NCBI RefSeq assembly: GCF_035582795.1
Contig: NC_134369.1
Span: 57,536,001-57,600,000 of the forward strand
DNA from: Mycteria americana
Taxonomy: Eukaryota; Chordata; Aves; Ciconiiformes; Ciconiidae
Direction of reading: 5' to 3'
Length of the DNA: 64,000 nucleotides
Shown here one piece after another: positions 1 through 12,954 of this stretch. The translations under genes were made by a program, and so were the position numbers. Numbering within the stretch: the first letter of the stretch is position 1; every line of letters begins with the position of its first letter. The notes under the pieces were generated by a model. That model did not search any database and was not told where the DNA came from. It worked only from the letters and a program-made list of their open reading frames with translations.

Positions 1-1899
1 ATCTAAGCACTTGGCTTGCAGTTTATTTTCTGGGTTTATCGATGGTAAATGACCATTGTCTTCAACTTTTCCAAAGCTCACTGGTTCTTCCTGGGCATTG
101 GACTCTCTCTTCATCCTAAAAAGCAATTTTTCGGGCACATGATGTTCTGGAAAATGTTTTTCAAAGGGCAATAAAAAAAAAAATCCCCCCCCAAAGGCTT
201 TTCATTTGTCAAATATAATTTATGCCCACATAAGATTCATTCCTTAAAATAAATACTGAAACCTCAGAGAAAATCTTTGTGCGGGATTTGCAAAGGAAAA
301 AAGCGCGGTGTAAATGGGAGCGGTGGTTCGCTGTAGCCTGAGCCCCGCTGGTATCCTCGGCGAGCAGAGCAGCAGAGCAGGGTTTTACTGGCCTCTGTTG
401 TGTCTGTTGAACTGTTGCTCCGTCTTTAGTGAAATCTCAAGCAACAGAAATCCTCTATTAAAACCACCTGCGCGGCTTTGTCAGCCGAGCTCCGTGCTGT
501 CAAGTAACTTAGCTTCTTAAGCCAATACAAGTCATTAAGAAGAAGGTGAATTAGAGATTTAGACGTTGCCGATAGTAACTATCTCTGATCAATTGATATC
601 TTCCTCTGATAAAGCGGTGCTCCACGGCCAACCCCCTCCCCTGCCTCATCCGCGCAGACCCCGACCACTGGATCTAATTACGGGTGAGGAACACCAGGCC
701 CTCGTCAGCGCTGAAAGGCCATCAGTAGGCCTATCCATTAATAACTCTCCTGTGCGCTGTACATTGTAATTGTCAGACTGCAATTTACAGTAATCCTCCA
801 ATGCAAAAACTTAAATAGCTGCAGCTGATTTGAAATTCATACAACCAGTTGAAAGAGAGAAAAACAAGATGCACGGGTTAAAAGGCCAAATTGTGCAAGT
901 GTGTGCGCTGAGTGACAGACATTTTAGTACTAGCCTGGGACCATATTTTAAAAGGTCACTGAAAACTTTTGGCTTGGGCCCTCTGACAAACAATGAACTT
1001 TCCATATATTTATTTGCCATCTCTTTGTTTTTACAGCAAGCAGAATAAATGAGTTAAATGACGTTGTGCAGGTCTGCACATTGTCAGCACAGGTTATAAG
1101 TCATTATTAAACTCCATCAAATCAGACCAAACCCGGTCTAGGCAATGAGACTAAAAGTTATTTGCATTCCTTCTGTCATAAAAAATCATATCCCCTTACC
1201 CAAGACTTTCGTTTCTTTATTAAATGCAGCCACAAGAGTATTTCAGGTCTGGCGATGTGAGCTCAGGAAAACCTACTCTGTATAACTCAGTGTAACAGCT
1301 TAGAACCGATTCCACTAAAATGTCCCAGTTGAGTGTATCTGGGCACTCAATCAAGACACACATATTACTTTTAAATAAGATTAGCCTTTATATTTTGCTG
1401 CTTAAGTTAAAACTTTTCATGTCATTCTCTCATTTTATGTAAACTCCAACATAATTCTGTTTTAGAGAATACTTCAAACAAATTAAAACCCTCAACTTGA
1501 ACGTGTCTAGCAAAACTTGCCTAATGGCATAGCAAGCTGTTTGGTGACACTAAAGCACTTTTAAATAAGATGAATTTTCCCTGCGTTGCCCTGGCTTTGT
1601 AATTACTGCTGCTGAACAGCATACGCCTTTGGTTACAATGGCAAAAGCAGCGGCTTGCGCTCTGAAACTTATTTGACAAATAACTTATAAGTGACCTGCA
1701 ACATCTGTTTAAAAAATTGTCCTTTGGTATCTGCCTCAAGTCGAGTTCAGCATTAATTATGAAATGCAAACATATCATCTGGGGCCAAGGGCAGCTTTTA
1801 CACATACACAAGGCCCAGTGTGGGGAGGGGGGCGGGCTGCAAACGCCTTCCTTGCGCCAGTCAAGTGGAAAGAAAATGTTTAAGCAAACCTCCATGCGA

Positions 1900-2105
1900 G
1901 CTACCAGTTCGTAACGTCGCGCTAGCGAGACCCAGCTGCGCTCAACGATGGGGCTGACCCCGGCGGTGCTGAGCTCCCGGGCACTCAGGGAGGCACGAGC
2001 CACGGTGTGACGGGGCTTGGAGAGGCGGCCAGCGATGCCAGCACCTTCAGCCACCCTGGACGCCAGCTGGAGCCGTAGGAGCGCAGCACGTCCGAAACAC
2101 GGCCC
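1900..2105. other. CpG-dense patch
   Basis: About 20 CpG in 200 bp, against near depletion around it. It may be a small CpG island of an unannotated transcript or enhancer. A GC-rich minus-strand frame across it (1521-2054) shows nothing recognisable. Confidence 0.5.
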
Positions 2106-3139
2106 TGAGCCTCGCTCATCTGGAAGGTGCCACCAACGGCTACAGAGATGCGTAAGTCATGGCAAACCCCCCTGAGCTGCAAGCGCCTACGTGAAAAGCA
2201 AAGGGCTCCGCACCCCAAAGAGCACCAGTGATAGGCTTTAATAAAACCAATGGCAGCCCAATTTACACTCACAAAATCCTATAGTGATGGAGAAGAGGTG
2301 TTCTTCAGTCGCTAACTTTTACAACCTTCACCCGGCCCTACCTCTAGACTGTTTACTGCTGGGCTGCTCGGTGTAACGTCAGCTCAGGACGAGATTCAGC
2401 TCGTCACACAAAAGCAGATGGAAGAGTGAAATAGAGCACTTCTCCCTCCTTCAGAGAAGGGAAACTTTTTTTCAAGGTCTTATAAGTCTTTTTTATGTGG
2501 AAGTCAGTAAAAAATAAAAATAAGAAATTCCGACCCTATGTAATCCTGAATTACATTATTTTGGATTTGATTTAAAAACTATCCAGCAAGGTTTGATTCA
2601 AATAACATGTGCAGTACAGATATCCCTTCACATCAATAAATATTAATAGTATAACTATTGAATATAAACTTTTAGAGAACTATTTCATTATTGCAATCAA
2701 AATAAACTGCTTCTAACCTATATGGAAGCACATGTAAAATACAGTTGGACAATACCAAACCCATTGATTTCTGCAGCTTTAAAAGATATTCGCTTGTAAG
2801 AGATCAAAGACAGATCTAAAAGTTTACTTCTGCAGATCTCTTTGCGCTGCTTTTTCAATTTACCTTCTTATACATGAACTTAATCAGCAACCAAGCTCAG
2901 CCACCAAGCGATAACATTTCTGCAGCTAATTGTGGCATATTGGAGTCTAGTAAGGAATATTATTAAACTGTCCTATAATTCACATTTTGTGTGAAAAACT
3001 GGGACTTGAAAAACACCTGCCCAAACAATTCATAAACACACTGCACAGCAAATACCTATGGTAATTCACTGGATTTACAACCGTCATGTTATATTAAACA
3101 TACAGTATCAAAATTTATCACCCATTACACAGATTCCTG

Positions 3140-3215
3140 TTTTAATAATATCTTGTACTTGTACAATAGCACCTTCTCTCCCAAAGGGTCCCGAAGCACT
3201 TTAAAATCATACATA
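3140..3215 (-). mobile_element. MIR/L3-type 3' end remnant
   Basis: On the minus strand: AAAGTGCTTCGGGACCCTTT, then GAGAAGGTGCTATTGTACAAGT and a short ATT-rich tail. This resembles the conserved 3' end shared by MIR, L3 and related CR1-like elements. Diverged. Confidence 0.45.
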
Positions 3216-6200
3216 CAGGAATTGCTTCATTTGCTGTGGAAATACAGCTGCCTCTGGGGTGGAGCGGGGGTTAGGGGAGGAGAGTAATTGTGCACAGTGG
3301 TTATAAACACTGACAGTCGAGAGAGACGGTTGGGGATGGGGAGCGGAGAAAATTATATCAAAGTCTCAGGAGAATAATATAAAAGGCATAACCCCACTTG
3401 CAGGCGAGGGAGGTGCGTAGGCGGCCGTGGCAGGACATGCGCTGAGTCGGGGTATCCTTGCGGTAACCGTCACCGGGGAGCAGTCCCGACCGTGGGGCCA
3501 AGCTGCAGCCTTTGGCTCCAGCCCTCGGGCAGTGGGTCAGGGAATGGGGTGAGCCTCCCCACGGTGCAGCCCCTGGCTGCTGAGGGAGTCGAGCCGAAGG
3601 CTCCATCTCCAGAGTCGTCACGCTGCATTGCTCGGATTCCCCAAAGATAACCCCAGCTGCGCTTCCAGAAAACCACGGGACAATGGGAACCCGCTGACCA
3701 GAGACCCCTGTGGGGGGCAGCTGGGTGAAATTGTCCAAAAATAATGCAACGCTAGAGAAAAATCAGGCAGATGCATGGATTTATGGCTAGGCCATTGACC
3801 CAGTTAGAACTTGGCCGTCGAAGACTGCTGTTACCTACACCACTGAAAAATGTTTGTGTTCCTCAGTTGACTGCAGTTGGACCTTCATCTGCTTCTTCAT
3901 ACTTGCCGTAGTTGCCAAAGTAGTCTCCTGTGGCTTCACGTCAGCCCCAAATCTCTCCAGCCTGGTCTCACTCAGGACCTTCTCAGAACCTCTTTGATCA
4001 CAGTGAGGAATCAACTTCTGAACATCAGGTTAGATTTAGCTTTACAAGAAAATCAGTTGAAAGCTTAAAACTGTCCCCTGAAAATCACCACCAATGGGCT
4101 TATTCCTGCCTATTAGACTTCAACCAGACAACTGAAAGCCTAAGCTGCAATTGCTTCTCTCTAGTTTGAGACATGTTATCTTGTGAAGGCTCAGGGCAGA
4201 GATGCTTTTTCAAAAAAGACAGAAGACTGTGCCAATGTAGGGGATGAGCAAATGTAGCTCTCAATGTGAGCAATCACAACAAGGTGAAAAACAGCAGGGG
4301 ATTTTAAGCTGAGTGATGCCAGAAGGCCACAACTACAGTCTTGTCTCTAACAGCAAAACCAGTTTCCCACCTATCAAACACAACCCTACCGTGCCTGCTG
4401 TCTGTGGCATGGCTGGCACAGAAACCGTACCTTTACTGTTGGCACAGCGGAGAGACCACGGCTCTTCTCACCACAAGCCTGCTTTGGAAGCAAAGCAGAG
4501 TTTTCACTATTGCAGTTAAGACATGGAGTCTTCACAGGGGTGACCTGCAAAGAGTCATAAGCTCTAAACTGTTGCAGGAGGAGGCAACGTTCAGGGCAAG
4601 ATGGCCCCTGGACCACAGGACTTGTTTTGGACCTCAGAGAACTAAGTTCAGGGATACTTGAGGCTTCAAGTTTGTTGGAAGTGGCAAAAACTGCTAAGTG
4701 ACTTCTGCAGTACCTGGTGGCCAAGCTCGTCCTCTGCTTCTTGTAAGGCTCTGCTCCAGTTGGTCTCTTCTCAGTCCCTCCCACGTGTTCCGCTGTCATC
4801 TTAAAACCTGATGCTGGAATAAGTGAACTTTGGCTCTGCCCATTTCCACCATTGCCCAGCCCTCCTCCATGATGCTCACCCCTTTCTGGGGAGCTGATTT
4901 AAGAGCCGAGTTGCCCAGGTCTGTTCCCTTTCCTCTCTATATTTGAGGTGTCTCTGCATCTTGGCATTTCTTCCGAAGTATTTCCAGCCTACAACTTTCT
5001 CTATTTGTTGATACATCTCAGGTGTTTATGCAGGTTCCCCATCACTCCTTGCCTCAGTCACTGCTGTTTCTGGGATTTTCTGACACACATCAACACACCA
5101 TATCCTATACGAAAAGCAGCTGCTATATATCTAGCATAGATTATATACTCATGTTTAGTTTCGTTCCTACAGCCCATGTGTCATAGGCTCTGTTGCGATT
5201 TATTTAGCTGCTGCATTAAGTAACCCTTCACCTTACCTAAACTGCCAATAAACCAACATTACTTTACAAGAAATCTTCCACAGAGGTTGCCGTATGGTTA
5301 TTTTACACTAATTCAGTGGCTTGCAACCAAACATTAAGTAAAATAAGGAGTACCCTTGCAATGCACATGCACAAGGATGTGTGCTTGATTCAGCTCTGCA
5401 AGGTGGGTCAGGAAGGTCTGAATGGGCCTCCTCCTCTGCCTTGCTGTACCTGCTTGGGACAGCGGCACTCTTTGGGAATTTAGCCCTCCACAGCAGGCAG
5501 TGCTTGCTGCTCAGTGCAGGAACCCTTCTAGCTGATGGATTCCACAGAAAGGGCAACTTTTTAAAGACCAGCAAAGGCATTTAGTCGAGGAAAAAATGGT
5601 TACTACGTCTCCCACCTTCCCATCTCCACCACCAGCAACTTCAACACCGTTGTTGAGGCTGAGTCCTGGGAACTTTTGCCTTTGTTTTAAGTGAGCTTTT
5701 TGCTGGCACAGCCCTGCACAGCAGCCAGTTGGCGAGACAGGGAGTACGGCTGCCTGTGCCATGCTTGTTTGTATAATGAGATCTCTTTTGCCTGGAGCAC
5801 ATGTACTATGTAAAGCTAGGAGGAAGGTGATGAGTGTTGCTGGCAGGAACATAATGCCCTGCTATTCCAGCTAGAATCACCCTGAAAGCAATAATTTCTT
5901 AAGTAAAAATTGGTGCTGCAAAATACTATTAATTGCTATAGATGTGTGAGAATAGGGCAGATCTTAGCTATCAAGATACTGAGGCTTGACTGAATGCAGG
6001 GAGAGTTTTGTTCTGACACCAGGGTCTTGCCTAAATTCAGGTGACTGGAGAGTGAATACATGAAAGCAAAAAAGGCTGGTGTAGACAGCTGTGGTATAAG
6101 AACATGGAAGCAGATGTCTATGCTTAATGATACCTGCGTTCACTGACGCTTGTGCTAACGTTAGTAGTTGTGCAATAGGCAACTCTTAAAACCATCGCGC

Positions 6201-7265
6201 TGCTCCTCTATGTTACTTAGATTCTCATTTATAAAACAAAGTTAAAAGCCTTACCCTAAAATTGATGGCAAAGTGCCACTCAAGTACTTCTGTGGAAACT
6301 ACTTTCTTAAAGGAATATATAGCTGAAGACTGGACTGGTGATCCCAGATTCCCCTCCTGCAGCTCAGTGCTTCAGAGTTAGGTGAGTGAAGTCTGCAAAC
6401 CTGGCATCATTTTATTACAAATGCTGGAACAGCTGCAACAGTTCATACTCACTCCCCTGCTTCAGGCCAAGTGGCAATAAAAAGGGGATCATCCTCACCT
6501 TGGCAAGAGATGAGCATGACCCTGGAGTAACTAGTGACTCACTGGCCGTCATGAAATCTCCTCTTCTCCTTGCCCCATCGCTTTCCCTGAACGAACATTT
6601 CCAGCTTCAAGCTACAGTGTGGGATCCATCTTACCAGCTGAGTGCCAGCCCTGGGTGGGGAGGAAGGGGCCTCTCTCTCATCCAACTCACCTCAGGTTGA
6701 AAGGGTGATCTAAGGGCAGGAAAACCGAACGGTGCCCTGCGGCTGCTGACGTGGCTCCACTGAAAGCAGAAGAAATGGGTGGGAGTTAGCCCAGATGCAG
6801 CTATCTGCAGAGCGCATGCCTGAAGGTAGCTGAAGCATCCTAGATGTTAATAAAAGCTGTGAGGAAGATTGCCCTCATCCCTCCCCCCTAAATCTTGCCC
6901 ACCTGGCAAAAGGAAATGGAGCAAGCAATTGGATATTCACCATAATAGGTGGGCTATCTCAAAAGTAGGTAGCTGGCAAAAATGCCACCCTTTTTACTTA
7001 AGAGCCTCAAAAATAGAAACAAAACAGAAGAGGCTGCCTTTGCACATCACTGCATTTCTCAACTTTTACTTGACGTCTGGAATTTACACTTCTTATATCT
7101 GAAGGACTTTTGTGTTAAGTTCAAATACACACAAATTACAGAGCCCAAGTGGATGTCTTCCCAGTGACTTCAGTGGGAGCTGGACAGGAACCCGAAACTA
7201 CAGGAAATTTTCAAGTTAACAGAAGAAAATTACTTCAATTTAAGAGTTAGCATGAGGTGTCCAAT

Positions 7266-7286
7266 AAAATATATATATATATATAT
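7266..7286. repeat. Short (AT)n microsatellite downstream of DICER1
   Basis: About ten AT units. Confidence 0.85.
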
Positions 7287-9368
7287 AAAAGTAATGTTAA
7301 AAAAAGAATATAACCTAGGTAAGTGGAGGTGGTTAAGCTGCAAAGTAAATGATACTGTTTTCGTAACATATGGAAGGTCCTTGGTTATTTTACTCACCAA
7401 AATGAAAGTATTGTTCATGTTCTACAATAAGGAAGGACATAATCACAGCTATGAGAAAAATAAAACTCACTTACATGTCAGTACTGCCTGTGTCCACTGA
7501 CATGGAGATTTCCTCTAAGGAACAGATCCTGCACCTGGACTCTAGCAGAAGTGTTGAGGGAAGCCCAGCCAAGCACCAAATCTGCTCCACTCTTTCTGGA
7601 CTTGAAGTTATGATTAGCTTTGTTACTACCCCTTTTCAGGGCAAGCATATTCAAAAACTTATTCCCCCTCAGTTTTCACTCAAATTCCTTTTTCTGTATG
7701 GTTTTACTTAAGGAATAGCAGCTAACCAAATACATATCTTAGCTCTATTGATGCCATTATGAAACACATTTATTCTTATAATAAGATGAAAAACCAGTAC
7801 CTGTAAACTCCTCTTCAGATAGACAGAGATATTCTCTTTCCAATTCCTATAGAGTGGCCGCTGAGGTTTGTCAGGATGACAAATGGTAACTATCCTGAAA
7901 ATTTGTGTCTTGATGTTATAGCTTTAGTAAAATTAATTATTCCTCTTTTGAAGTCAAGTCTGATGTTCCTTCAGGGGGCAGGAAGAAGCCAGTCGTTGCT
8001 GCATTCTGAGCAGCTTAAGATTAAAAAACTAAAAGGATCTTTATGCTATGCAGTTTCAACACCATTGCTAGTAAGCTGTACTCAAAATCTACAGTAAGTA
8101 GGTGATGTTCCCATACTGGCAAAAAATGCAGTCACCTGCCTTTGAAGCAGAACCTTTATTGATTTTACACTTTGACTTTCTGGAGAACTCTGGATGCTTC
8201 ACTTTACTACCCAGCAAGGGATGGACCACTTCCTTCGAGACTCAAGTTTAGATGGCCATCCCTCATCTCATTCATCCACAACAAACAGGAAGATAATGGC
8301 ATCTTCAACTATTTTTTTTCAATTATTATTTTCAGGCCTATTTTCCTGTAGAAAGTTTGGGGAAAGAAAGTTTTCTGATTTGACCCACTTGCTAGAACTT
8401 GGGGGTGGAGGCTGTGTTGTCGTCCCCTACTACAGCTTACTAGCTGACACATTGGAGCTTAAAGGGCCTTACCTACCAGTGCCATCAGTGTCAGGGTGGA
8501 ACCCAGAGGGGGAAAAAAGAGCTGGGAAGCCACAGAAGATCCACAAGGTTCCTCAGGATTCTCAACTGAGAATTGCTTGCTTCATTACACCTGAGACAAG
8601 GAACAAACTGACACCATTGAAAGACTTGGGTGATTTGGCCCTCCTCCAAGTCCCAGAAGAAGGTACCACCATGCCTATCAGCAGTTCAGCAGGCCTTTCT
8701 CTATAACCTAAGACAAAACATGTAGTAGAAGTCGCCCATTGCAGATGTCAAGAAACTGACTGCTGCGCGGGGAAGTTTTCAAAAAGGAGGACTCCCGATC
8801 TCCTGATCCTTGACTGGCAGGTCTGTCTGGTCTCCGTAAAACAGAGACATGACACTGGTGTGCCAGTCAGAATGCTCTACAAGCACACTTTCAGTATTCA
8901 GGGTAAGTGAAATACTAATGGAACACAAATGGGAAAAATAATTACAATCAATGTTATTAATGTTGAGACTATTAGCTAATATGAACGTGTTATTTTTAAA
9001 ACATGTGCCGAATTGTACAAACCTGTGTTACTGATCCCTTGTGCTCTGGGGCCTCCCAGCTCCAACAGAAATTTTGCAGGTATAATGGTCAACACAGAGA
9101 TCAAATTGTAGCATGTACACCATCATTTTTAACCTGAGTGTCCCTTAAGAGGCTTCACAGAGCTATGAAGACAGTTCATCCATCAGAGGAAGGAGACAAG
9201 CAGACTTGTCTTTAACCAAGGTCAAGAAATAATGTTTTCACAAATTATTTTTTTTATTTAGAGTGAGACTGAAAAGTAATTTTTTGTAAACTCTAGGAGA
9301 TTTATGGAAAGATTAAGAGGAACTAAAAACAAAAGCAAAAAGACAATACAAGGTGAACAGACCATAAC

Positions 9369-9374
9369 TTTATT
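9369..9374 (-). terminator. DICER1: Distal poly(A) signal AATAAA of DICER1
   Basis: AATAAAGTTATGG on the minus strand, followed 20-50 nt on by a T/G-rich stretch (TTGTATTGTC, then T runs at about 9305-9350). Cleavage is expected near 9350. No better signal lies further downstream nearby. Confidence 0.65.
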
Positions 9375-9452
9375 GGAGATATACTCAGCTACAATTATTA
9401 CAAAAAACTATTAAAGGTAATTGTGATCCATAAGGTGCAGATTGCAAACTTC

Positions 9453-9460
9453 TGCAGCAT
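9453..9460 (-). promoter_or_regulatory. DICER1: miR-103/107 8-mer site (1)
   Basis: ATGCTGCA on the mRNA strand, a full 8-mer match to the miR-103/107 seed. miR-103/107 repression of Dicer through its 3' UTR is established in mammals. Confidence 0.6.
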
Positions 9461-9505
9461 GATTACAGTATGAATGAATTACATTTTATGTCCCTTAAAG
9501 ACAGC

Positions 9506-9513
9506 TGCAGCAT
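9506..9513 (-). promoter_or_regulatory. DICER1: miR-103/107 8-mer site (2)
   Basis: A second ATGCTGCA, 53 nt from the first. This is close, but slightly beyond the roughly 8-40 nt spacing usually quoted for cooperative sites. Confidence 0.6.
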
Positions 9514-10559
9514 GTGATGGTAAATATTTTATTGTCCATCAAATTATATTTGTTATTCATTCTACTTGATTTTAACCATCTTTTCAGTCAAACTATTTAC
9601 AATAAAAATGCCTGCAATTTCCAATTCTTGTTCACAAACATTTTTCTCTCCAACTTGCTGCTGCAGTAAATTCTGAGTGCATCTACAAAGCAATTATAGT
9701 AGTCTGTGGTTGCCATTCAAATAAAAGAGGGAAAAAACCCCAGGACTTTATTGAATAAAATTTATTTTTAAGAAATGTAGTTAGCTTTGACAGAAGTTAA
9801 TTTTAACTGCTAGTGGAGTATACTACAATGACCTCTAGATATTTGCTAACATAATTCAGATTGAGTTACAGCTGATATTTAGATTACATTTCATGGTCAT
9901 GAACTGTAGTGTTTTAAGTTTTAAACCTAATACGAAAGTAAAGAAATTAACTTTAACTTCTTGAAGATTAGAGCAACTGGAAAAGGACCAATGTCAGTAA
10001 TTAAGTACCAAAAATCAAAATCCTTCTCGCTTTACTCATGTAATAAATACAGAGATTTCCATGAGAATGTTTTTGTAGGGAACCCCACCCAAAACATACA
10101 AACCCAGAACACTGTCAGACAGAGGCAAGTGTAGTATCACAGCAGACCACGGTGCTATTTGTCATTTTCGGATTACGTCTGCTGCTGTTACTGGGGTACA
10201 AAGATTTCACCTTCTATACAGATAAATGCACGTAGCATAGTTATGTCATATGCAGCAACACAAACCCCACATTTTCCAGTTTATGGTTCTATATTTGCTT
10301 ACAAGGAGGAAAACCCAAACTCTGCAACATAATATAAGCACAGGACCTTCAGGTATGTAGAAGAATGCAGTTCCATTGATTAAAACGATACCACATCAAT
10401 TTGCACTAGCTGAGGATCTGGCACCTTGTCCCTGTGCCACCACTATATTCCTCCCCAGCACGGAAATTGGTTCTTGTCCAAGTTCTGTACTCTGCAGTCA
10501 CAACATACTATTGTGTAATGAGACTTAAAAATAGTAGGCTTTTTTTCTGTACGGACTTT

Positions 10560-10567
10560 AGCAGCAT
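10560..10567 (-). promoter_or_regulatory. DICER1: Overlapping miR-103/107 and miR-15/16 seed sites
   Basis: ATGCTGCT on the mRNA strand: a 7-mer for miR-103/107 (10561-10567) that overlaps a TGCTGCT 7-mer for the miR-15/16/195 family (10560-10566). Confidence 0.45.
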
Positions 10568-11003
10568 CAAGCTGAACAAACACTTCAGAAGTCGCTACTG
10601 GGCACGCAATATTCAGACTGAGCAGAGATTTAGTTGAGGTTGACCAAATTACTAGGGGCTGTCTTCTCACAAAAACTACATTATACATGTAATATGTTCA
10701 TTTGTTCAGAGATAATTACTGGAGTGTCAGAGGTCATTCTAATTTTAATTACTTCACATAACAGTAAAATGATGTAGTAGAAAAACAATAGCTTTAAAAT
10801 ACAATCAAGAGTTGTTACACATCTTTGTTGTATTTTTCCACATACAGTAAAAATGCCACAGACATTACAAATGACCTATTTAAGTTGTGCAAGTAAATGA
10901 CACATTGCAGGCATTATAATTATCTTTTTCAAATTCAGTAAATCAGAACAGCAGCAAGGCCAAACCACATTTTTACTCTCTGTTAAGCATTTTTTCCTTG
11001 AAA

Positions 11004-11010
11004 TGAGGTA
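11004..11010 (-). promoter_or_regulatory. DICER1: let-7 7-mer-A1 site in 3' UTR
   Basis: TACCTCA on the mRNA strand (seed positions 2-7 plus A1). A second copy lies at 12618-12624. Weak on their own. Confidence 0.35.
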
Positions 11011-11086
11011 AAGCATGGTACCAAGTGCAATGCTTATTTGTGCTACATGAACAGAACAGCGCAAAAAAAGCCATAAAAATAAAAAC

Positions 11087-11093
11087 GCAGCAT
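11087..11093 (-). promoter_or_regulatory. DICER1: miR-103/107 7-mer site
   Basis: ATGCTGC on the mRNA strand without the flanking A. Weaker than the three 8-mers. Confidence 0.4.
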
Positions 11094-12617
11094 AGTTAGG
11101 AGGACTGTTTAAAGTACAGTATAACAGGACTTAGATAAAAAAAAACAAGGTTCATGCCAACTAACCCCCACACTATTTATGATGAGCCTGTGTGGTTGCT
11201 TTTGAAGATGGGTTGCAACAGTCCGCTTACACTTGTGCTTATAGCATGTCAAGTGATTTCTATCCCAACCTTCAAATGATCAGATTTAGGTCTTTAATAG
11301 CATACACTGTCCAATATCAAAATCATATCAACTGCAGGGTAAAACACACAGATGTATAACATGGAAACTAATATGAATTTTCTATCTCAAAGGATAAAAA
11401 ATATTTCAATGAGGTCACACTGGAAAAAATTACGGCATTTAAAACGCATTTAAAAACACAACAGCAGCAGAAACTACTTTATAGTCAGCCACTACACATT
11501 TCAGATTTCCAATTCATAGGCTTTATCTAGTAACAAAGTGATCATTAAACTATTCTGAAACACAGAGCAAGTTCAGTTAATTTCCTTTGCATCAAAACAC
11601 TCTGTAGCACTTTACCGCTAACAATTACCTGAAACCCCTGAGAATCTACAACCTTGTAACAATCAGTAAGAAATTTTAGGCGTTCAAAGACTAACTTAAA
11701 TTTTAGTTTTTCATAATGCAGTTAAAACTACTTAAGACTTTCTAGATGGTCTGATTTTATCTGCTGATTGATGTCTGGCCAGAAAAACAGAATTGTTAAC
11801 ATTAGTGATCATGTATTTTCCTCTAAGAAACTTTACTCCTACCATGAAGAAAGAGCTACAACTTAAATCGGTGACTTTTTTTTTTTTTAACAGCTAACTC
11901 ATAGCAATTTACCTTTGAAAATTTAGACTGCATGTTTTTACTGTTCCATCACATTTACATTTGTTTTATACACATCAAGACTTGCAGGTCTTATACTTCC
12001 CTGTTATATTTTCATGACTAAAGTACCAAACAAATGCTAGAATTTTTTATAAACTAGTATTTTAATTCTCTGACTACTATAACAATGCTGCTTTCAAATA
12101 CAAGAATGGTCCTTTTTGCAGAATGAAAAATGACTGGGATAGAAAATACATGAACTTTTGAAAACTGTATTTCAGAAAAGCTTAATGTCTACCCCTTGTC
12201 ACTAAGGCATTTATTTTTTTTTTTTTTATTAAGAAAGCAAGAGCTGACAGTTTTTGTTTTGTTTTAGTGTGCATTTGTGAGGAAAGGAATAGGGTTTAAA
12301 AGCAGGAAATACAGTATTTATTTGTAATTTAATACATAAGACACAGCATCAAGTTCAAACTATTGTGCTGGAAAACGTTAAAACAACTTGCTCTGCTTTC
12401 TCAAACTTCAAGCATAATTAACAGGGCAAAATTGCAGCAAACCTCTACTGATATTGGTGGGAATACGAGACCCACAGCTTTTTTAAAAGGTAAATTAAGA
12501 GGTATTATAGTTACAGTGCAAAAAATTAAAATTTCAAGCATAATATATAAACATAGCACCAAAACAGAAAAACAACAATGCATGCAAAAAAAGAAGGAAA
12601 AGAAAAGAAAAAAGAAC

Positions 12618-12624
12618 TGAGGTA
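12618..12624 (-). promoter_or_regulatory. DICER1: let-7 7-mer-A1 site in 3' UTR (second)
   Basis: TACCTCA on the mRNA strand, as at 11004-11010. Confidence 0.35.
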
Positions 12625-12946
12625 TTTAAGTGAAGAGTGCCTACAAAAATCTAATTAAAGAAGTATAGGCAAAGCCTAAAAAATAAAAGTATGATTTCCC
12701 CCCCGCCCCCAGTAGACCAAAACAGCAATGAGCTAGTTTCTCTAAATTAAGGACCTAAATCACAGATGTATCAAAAGTACGGCAGTTATATCTCAAACAT
12801 CAACTTTCATGTTATTTAACAGCACAGCTTTGGTAGATGAAATATGCATGCAACTCTGAAAAGTACAGTAAGAAATTTACGTGGAAATATCTCTAAGTGT
12901 AAAGGTGCTCTGTTTGTTAAATACGTAACCAATTGACTATAAAATC

Positions 12947-12954
12947 TGCAGCAT
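12947..12954 (-). promoter_or_regulatory. DICER1: miR-103/107 8-mer site (3)
   Basis: A third full ATGCTGCA in AT-rich context, about 1.1 kb from the stop codon. Confidence 0.55.

Larger units (their letters stand above)
1..9349. other. Intergenic DNA downstream of DICER1; no gene supported
   Basis: Open frames here (up to 177 aa) lack splice logic, recognisable domains or biased composition. 480-1300 and 2560-3120 are AT-rich with many homeodomain-like TAAT cores and an ATTTGCAT octamer, as in vertebrate enhancers. 1900-2105 and 3390-3740 are CpG-dense. In known vertebrate gene order the next gene on this side is GSC, so this may be part of its regulatory landscape; that is inference. Confidence 0.6.

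Noticed and set aside
1521..2054. 177-codon open frame on the minus strand
   Set aside because: It crosses a CpG-rich patch where stops are rare, has no recognisable domain, and its composition changes along its length.
3358..3738. 126-codon minus-strand frame in GC-rich DNA
   Set aside because: Overlapping open frames exist in another frame over the same GC-rich patch and no family resemblance is seen.
7155..7190. CAGTGACTTCAGTGGGAGCTG, like the centre of old palindromic elements
   Set aside because: Too short, and no second arm found.
8194..8706. 170-codon open frame on the plus strand
   Set aside because: No recognisable protein, low-complexity stretches and no splice or promoter context. 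Treated as chance.
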